From: Candidatus Woodwardiibium gallinarum
Lineage (GTDB): Bacteria; Bacillota; Clostridia; Oscillospirales; CAG-382
Assembly: GCA_904419545.1 (NCBI GenBank)
Contig: CAJFRY010000005.1
Span: 1 to 64,000 of the forward strand
DNA: 64,000 nt
Direction: 5' to 3'
Position numbers and translations under genes: made by a program. This document shows positions 61,717 through 64,000 of the stretch, piece after piece. The notes beneath the pieces were generated by a model. The model was not told the DNA's origin. It searched no databases and saw only the letters and a list, made by a program, of their open reading frames with translations. Within the stretch, counting starts at the first letter, position 1, and each line of letters begins with the position of its first letter.

Positions 61717-63446
61717 TGGAAAAGAAATTGCTGCTCGGCAACGAAGCGGTTGCCCGAGGCTTATACGAAGCCGGCGTGACGGTGGTTTCGTCCTATCCCG
61801 GAACCCCGAGCACGGAGATCACCGAAGCGGTCACAAAATACGATGAAATTTACTCTGAGTGGGCGCCCAACGAAAAGGTTGCCTTTGAGGTGGCGTTCGG
61901 CGCTTCGCTCGGCGGCGCGCGCAGCTTCTGCGGAATGAAGCACGTCGGGCTCAACGTGGCAGCCGATCCGCTCTACACCGCCTCCTATATCGGCGTCAAC
62001 GGCGGTATGGTCTGCGCCGTGGCGGACGACCCGGGGATGCATTCCTCGCAGAACGAACAGGACTCGCGCCACCACGCCATCGCATCCAAGGTGCCGATGC
62101 TTGAACCGTCTGATTCGGCCGAATGTCTGCGTTATACGATGCGGGCCTACGAACTGAGCGAACAGTTCGACACGCCCGTGCTGCTGCGGCTCTCGACCCG
62201 CATTTCACACTCGCGCTCGATCGTCGAGACGGGCGAACGGCAAGCGCGTGAAAATCTTCCCTATGTCCGCAATGTAGCCAAAAACGTAATGATGCCGGCG
62301 ATGGCGAAGGCGCGCCACATCGACGTCGAAGCGCGGACCGAAGCGCTTCGCGAATGGGCGGAGACAAGCGGCATCAACCGTGCCGAATACCACGACAAAT
62401 CCATCGGCGTCGTCTGCGCGGGCACGACATATATGTACGCGCGCGAGGCGCTGGGCAACAAGGTGTCCTACTTCAAGCTGGGGATGGTCAACCCGCTGCC
62501 GGTCGAATCGCTTAAGGCGTTCGCTGCGCAGGTCGGCCGCCTGATCGTTATCGAAGAGCTGGACGACATTATCGAAACGCACTGCCGCAAACTCGGTTTG
62601 GCAGTGGAAGGAAAGTCTCTCTTCCCTCTGTGCGGTGAATTTTCGCAGTCGATGGTCAGGAAAGCCGTCCTCGGGCTCGAGAACGAATACCGTACCTATC
62701 CGGGCGAAATCCCCGCGCGCCCGCCGGTCCTCTGCGCCGGATGTCCGCACCGCGGGCTGTACTACGCCATCAAGCCCTTCAAGCCCTACGTCAGCGGCGA
62801 CATCGGCTGTTACACGCTCGGCGCGAGCGCGCCGCTGTCGATGATGGACGCCTGCGTCTGCATGGGCGCGTCGGTCAGCGCGCTGCACGGTTTCAACACA
62901 GCGCGCGGGAAGGAGCAGGCGCGCCGCTCGCTGGCCGTCATCGGCGACTCGACCTTCATCCACTCGGGCATCACAGGGCTGATCGATATCGTTTACAATA
63001 AGGGCATTTCCACCGTCGTCGTGCTCGACAACTCAACCACAGGTATGACCGGCCACCAAAACAACCCCGCCAACGGTCTGACCATCAAGGGCGACCCGAC
63101 CGCCGCCGTGGATCTCGAAGCGCTTGCGCGCGCCGTCGGCATCCGCCGCGTGCGCGTGGTCGACCCGTTCGACGTAGAGGGTACGCGTAAGGCGATCGGC
63201 GAGGAATTGGAGGCGGAGGAACCGTCGCTGGTCATCTCGCGCCGTCCCTGCGCGCTGCTGAAAACCGTAAAGGCCCAGCCCGCGCTGCGCGTGGACGAAG
63301 CCAAATGCGTCGGCTGCAAAGCCTGCCTGACGGTCGGCTGCCCCGCTATCTCCTTTAAGGACGGCAAGGCAGTCATCGACCACGTGCAGTGTCTCGGCTG
63401 CGGCGTCTGCGCCTACGCCTGCCGCACCGGCGCGCTCGTGCGCTGA
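61716..63446 (+). CDS. iorA: Indolepyruvate:ferredoxin oxidoreductase, alpha subunit
   Basis: Oxidatively decarboxylates aryl 2-keto acids (indolepyruvate, phenylpyruvate) to aryl-acetyl-CoA and reduces ferredoxin. The 576-residue chain has an N-terminal pyrimidine domain (YPGTPSTEITEAV, WAPNEKVAFEVAFGASLGG), a central domain, a TPP-binding domain (CAGCPHRGLYYAIK, GDIGCYTLG, GDSTFIHSGITGL, NSTTGMTGHQNNP), and a C-terminal double 4Fe-4S ferredoxin: CVGCKACLTVGCP (about 530-543) and CLGCGVCAYACR (about 560-571). The ATG at 61716 overlaps the paaK stop. Confidence 0.95.
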   Translation: MEKKLLLGNEAVARGLYEAGVTVVSSYPGTPSTEITEAVTKYDEIYSEWAPNEKVAFEVAFGASLGGARSFCGMKHVGLNVAADPLYTASYIGVNGGMVCAVADDPGMHSSQNEQDSRHHAIASKVPMLEPSDSAECLRYTMRAYELSEQFDTPVLLRLSTRISHSRSIVETGERQARENLPYVRNVAKNVMMPAMAKARHIDVEARTEALREWAETSGINRAEYHDKSIGVVCAGTTYMYAREALGNKVSYFKLGMVNPLPVESLKAFAAQVGRLIVIEELDDIIETHCRKLGLAVEGKSLFPLCGEFSQSMVRKAVLGLENEYRTYPGEIPARPPVLCAGCPHRGLYYAIKPFKPYVSGDIGCYTLGASAPLSMMDACVCMGASVSALHGFNTARGKEQARRSLAVIGDSTFIHSGITGLIDIVYNKGISTVVVLDNSTTGMTGHQNNPANGLTIKGDPTAAVDLEALARAVGIRRVRVVDPFDVEGTRKAIGEELEAEEPSLVISRRPCALLKTVKAQPALRVDEAKCVGCKACLTVGCPAISFKDGKAVIDHVQCLGCGVCAYACRTGALVR

Positions 63447-63476
63447 ACACCCGAAGAAAGGCGGTCAACACAGATT

Positions 63477-64000
63477 ATGGATACAAAAAACATCATTATC
63501 GTCGGTGTCGGCGGGCAAGGCACCCTGCTGGCCTCGAAAATTATGGGGCGCGTATTTATGGACGAAGGGTTTGACGTCAAGGTCAGCGAAGTCCATGGGA
63601 TGTCGCAGCGCGGCGGCAGCGTCGTGACCTACGTTCGCTACGGCGACAGCGTCGCTTCCGCCGTCGTCGACAAGGGCGAAGCGGATATGATCATCTCGTT
63701 CGAGAAATTAGAGAGCGCACGCTGGCTGCCCTATTTGAAAAAGGACGGCGTGCTTATCACCAATTTGCAGGAAATCGACCCGATGCCGGTCATTATGGGC
63801 AAAGCGGTCTACCCGTCCGGTATCCTCGAAACGCTTGCCGGCATGGGTGTGAAAACGGTCGGCGTGGACGCATCGCAGCTTGCGGAGGAAGCCGGCAACG
63901 TCCGCGCGGCGAACCTGATTTTGCTGGGCGTAGCCTCACGCTTCATCGATCTGCCTGAGAACGTCTGGCTGACAGCCATCCGCGCCACGGTCCCGCCGAA
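63477..64000 (+). CDS. iorB: Indolepyruvate:ferredoxin oxidoreductase, beta subunit (partial, runs off right edge)
   Basis: Gamma/beta-type small subunit of the 2-keto acid oxidoreductase that partners IorA. The ATG at 63477, with GAAAGGCGG upstream, opens a frame with no stop for 174 codons to the window end. The start reads MDTKNIIIVGVGGQGTLLAS, and it contains EVHGMSQRGGSVVTYVRYG and ISFEKLESARWLPYLKKDG, all typical of the family. Since the usual protein is about 190-200 residues, only the end is missing. It lies 30 bp after iorA. Confidence 0.93.
   Translation, partial: MDTKNIIIVGVGGQGTLLASKIMGRVFMDEGFDVKVSEVHGMSQRGGSVVTYVRYGDSVASAVVDKGEADMIISFEKLESARWLPYLKKDGVLITNLQEIDPMPVIMGKAVYPSGILETLAGMGVKTVGVDASQLAEEAGNVRAANLILLGVASRFIDLPENVWLTAIRATVPP

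Overview
This window looks like chromosome from a spore-forming, anaerobic Clostridia-type Firmicute, most like the Oscillospiraceae/Christensenellales group. This placement is inferred from gene content and order; no 16S is present. The supporting markers are a spoVAC-spoVAD-spoVAE operon, a large Bacillus-type SRP RNA directly upstream of dnaX-ybaB-recR, HPr kinase next to a ROK glucokinase, pyruvate:ferredoxin oxidoreductase, pyruvate-phosphate dikinase and indolepyruvate:ferredoxin oxidoreductase. Base composition is moderately GC-rich and even. No phage, IS element, tRNA, rRNA or CRISPR array was recognised.

Layout. 1-8.6 kb is housekeeping: a pseudouridine synthase on +, then on the minus strand lysA, engB, lon, a ROK sugar kinase, hprK and a DUF2812 membrane protein. 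8.6-11.5 kb is the SRP RNA-dnaX-ybaB-recR block, whose RNA has a textbook extended -10 promoter. 12-16 kb holds a sigma factor with a long C-terminal extension, and an acyl-activating enzyme/acyl carrier protein/YccF operon. 16.2-18 kb is the spoVA operon. 18-20.1 kb encodes a secreted beta-helix/Cna-B surface protein with a sortase-like tail.

20.5-32.9 kb is the most distinctive region. It is one minus-strand operon of seven genes driven by a near-consensus promoter with a candidate operator. It encodes a 1110-residue solute-binding protein with carbohydrate-binding-like N-terminal modules, two complete pairs of sugar ABC permeases, an NHL-propeller/TPR/Yip1 membrane fusion and a large secreted protein resembling DUF5696. 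It contains no ATPase, regulator or recognised hydrolase. I read it as an unusual glycan capture-and-uptake system relying on an ATPase encoded elsewhere.

33-46 kb has a VanY-like protein with lost zinc ligands, nifJ, a structured leader before yifB/comM, a cluster of four same-orientation DnaA boxes, an SGNH-hydrolase pair, envelope proteins, and a DUF3267 gene broken by an in-frame TAG. 46-53 kb has tyrS, a PrsA-like foldase, five tandem 87-bp repeats with strong hairpins, and the pth-GNAT-mfd operon. 53-64 kb has ppdK, a DUF4855-like lipoprotein, a sodium:solute symporter, and a paaK-iorA-iorB operon for aromatic 2-keto acid oxidation that runs off the right edge.

Metabolically the window suggests ferredoxin-based fermentation of pyruvate and aromatic amino acids, catabolite control through HPrK, and polysaccharide scavenging.
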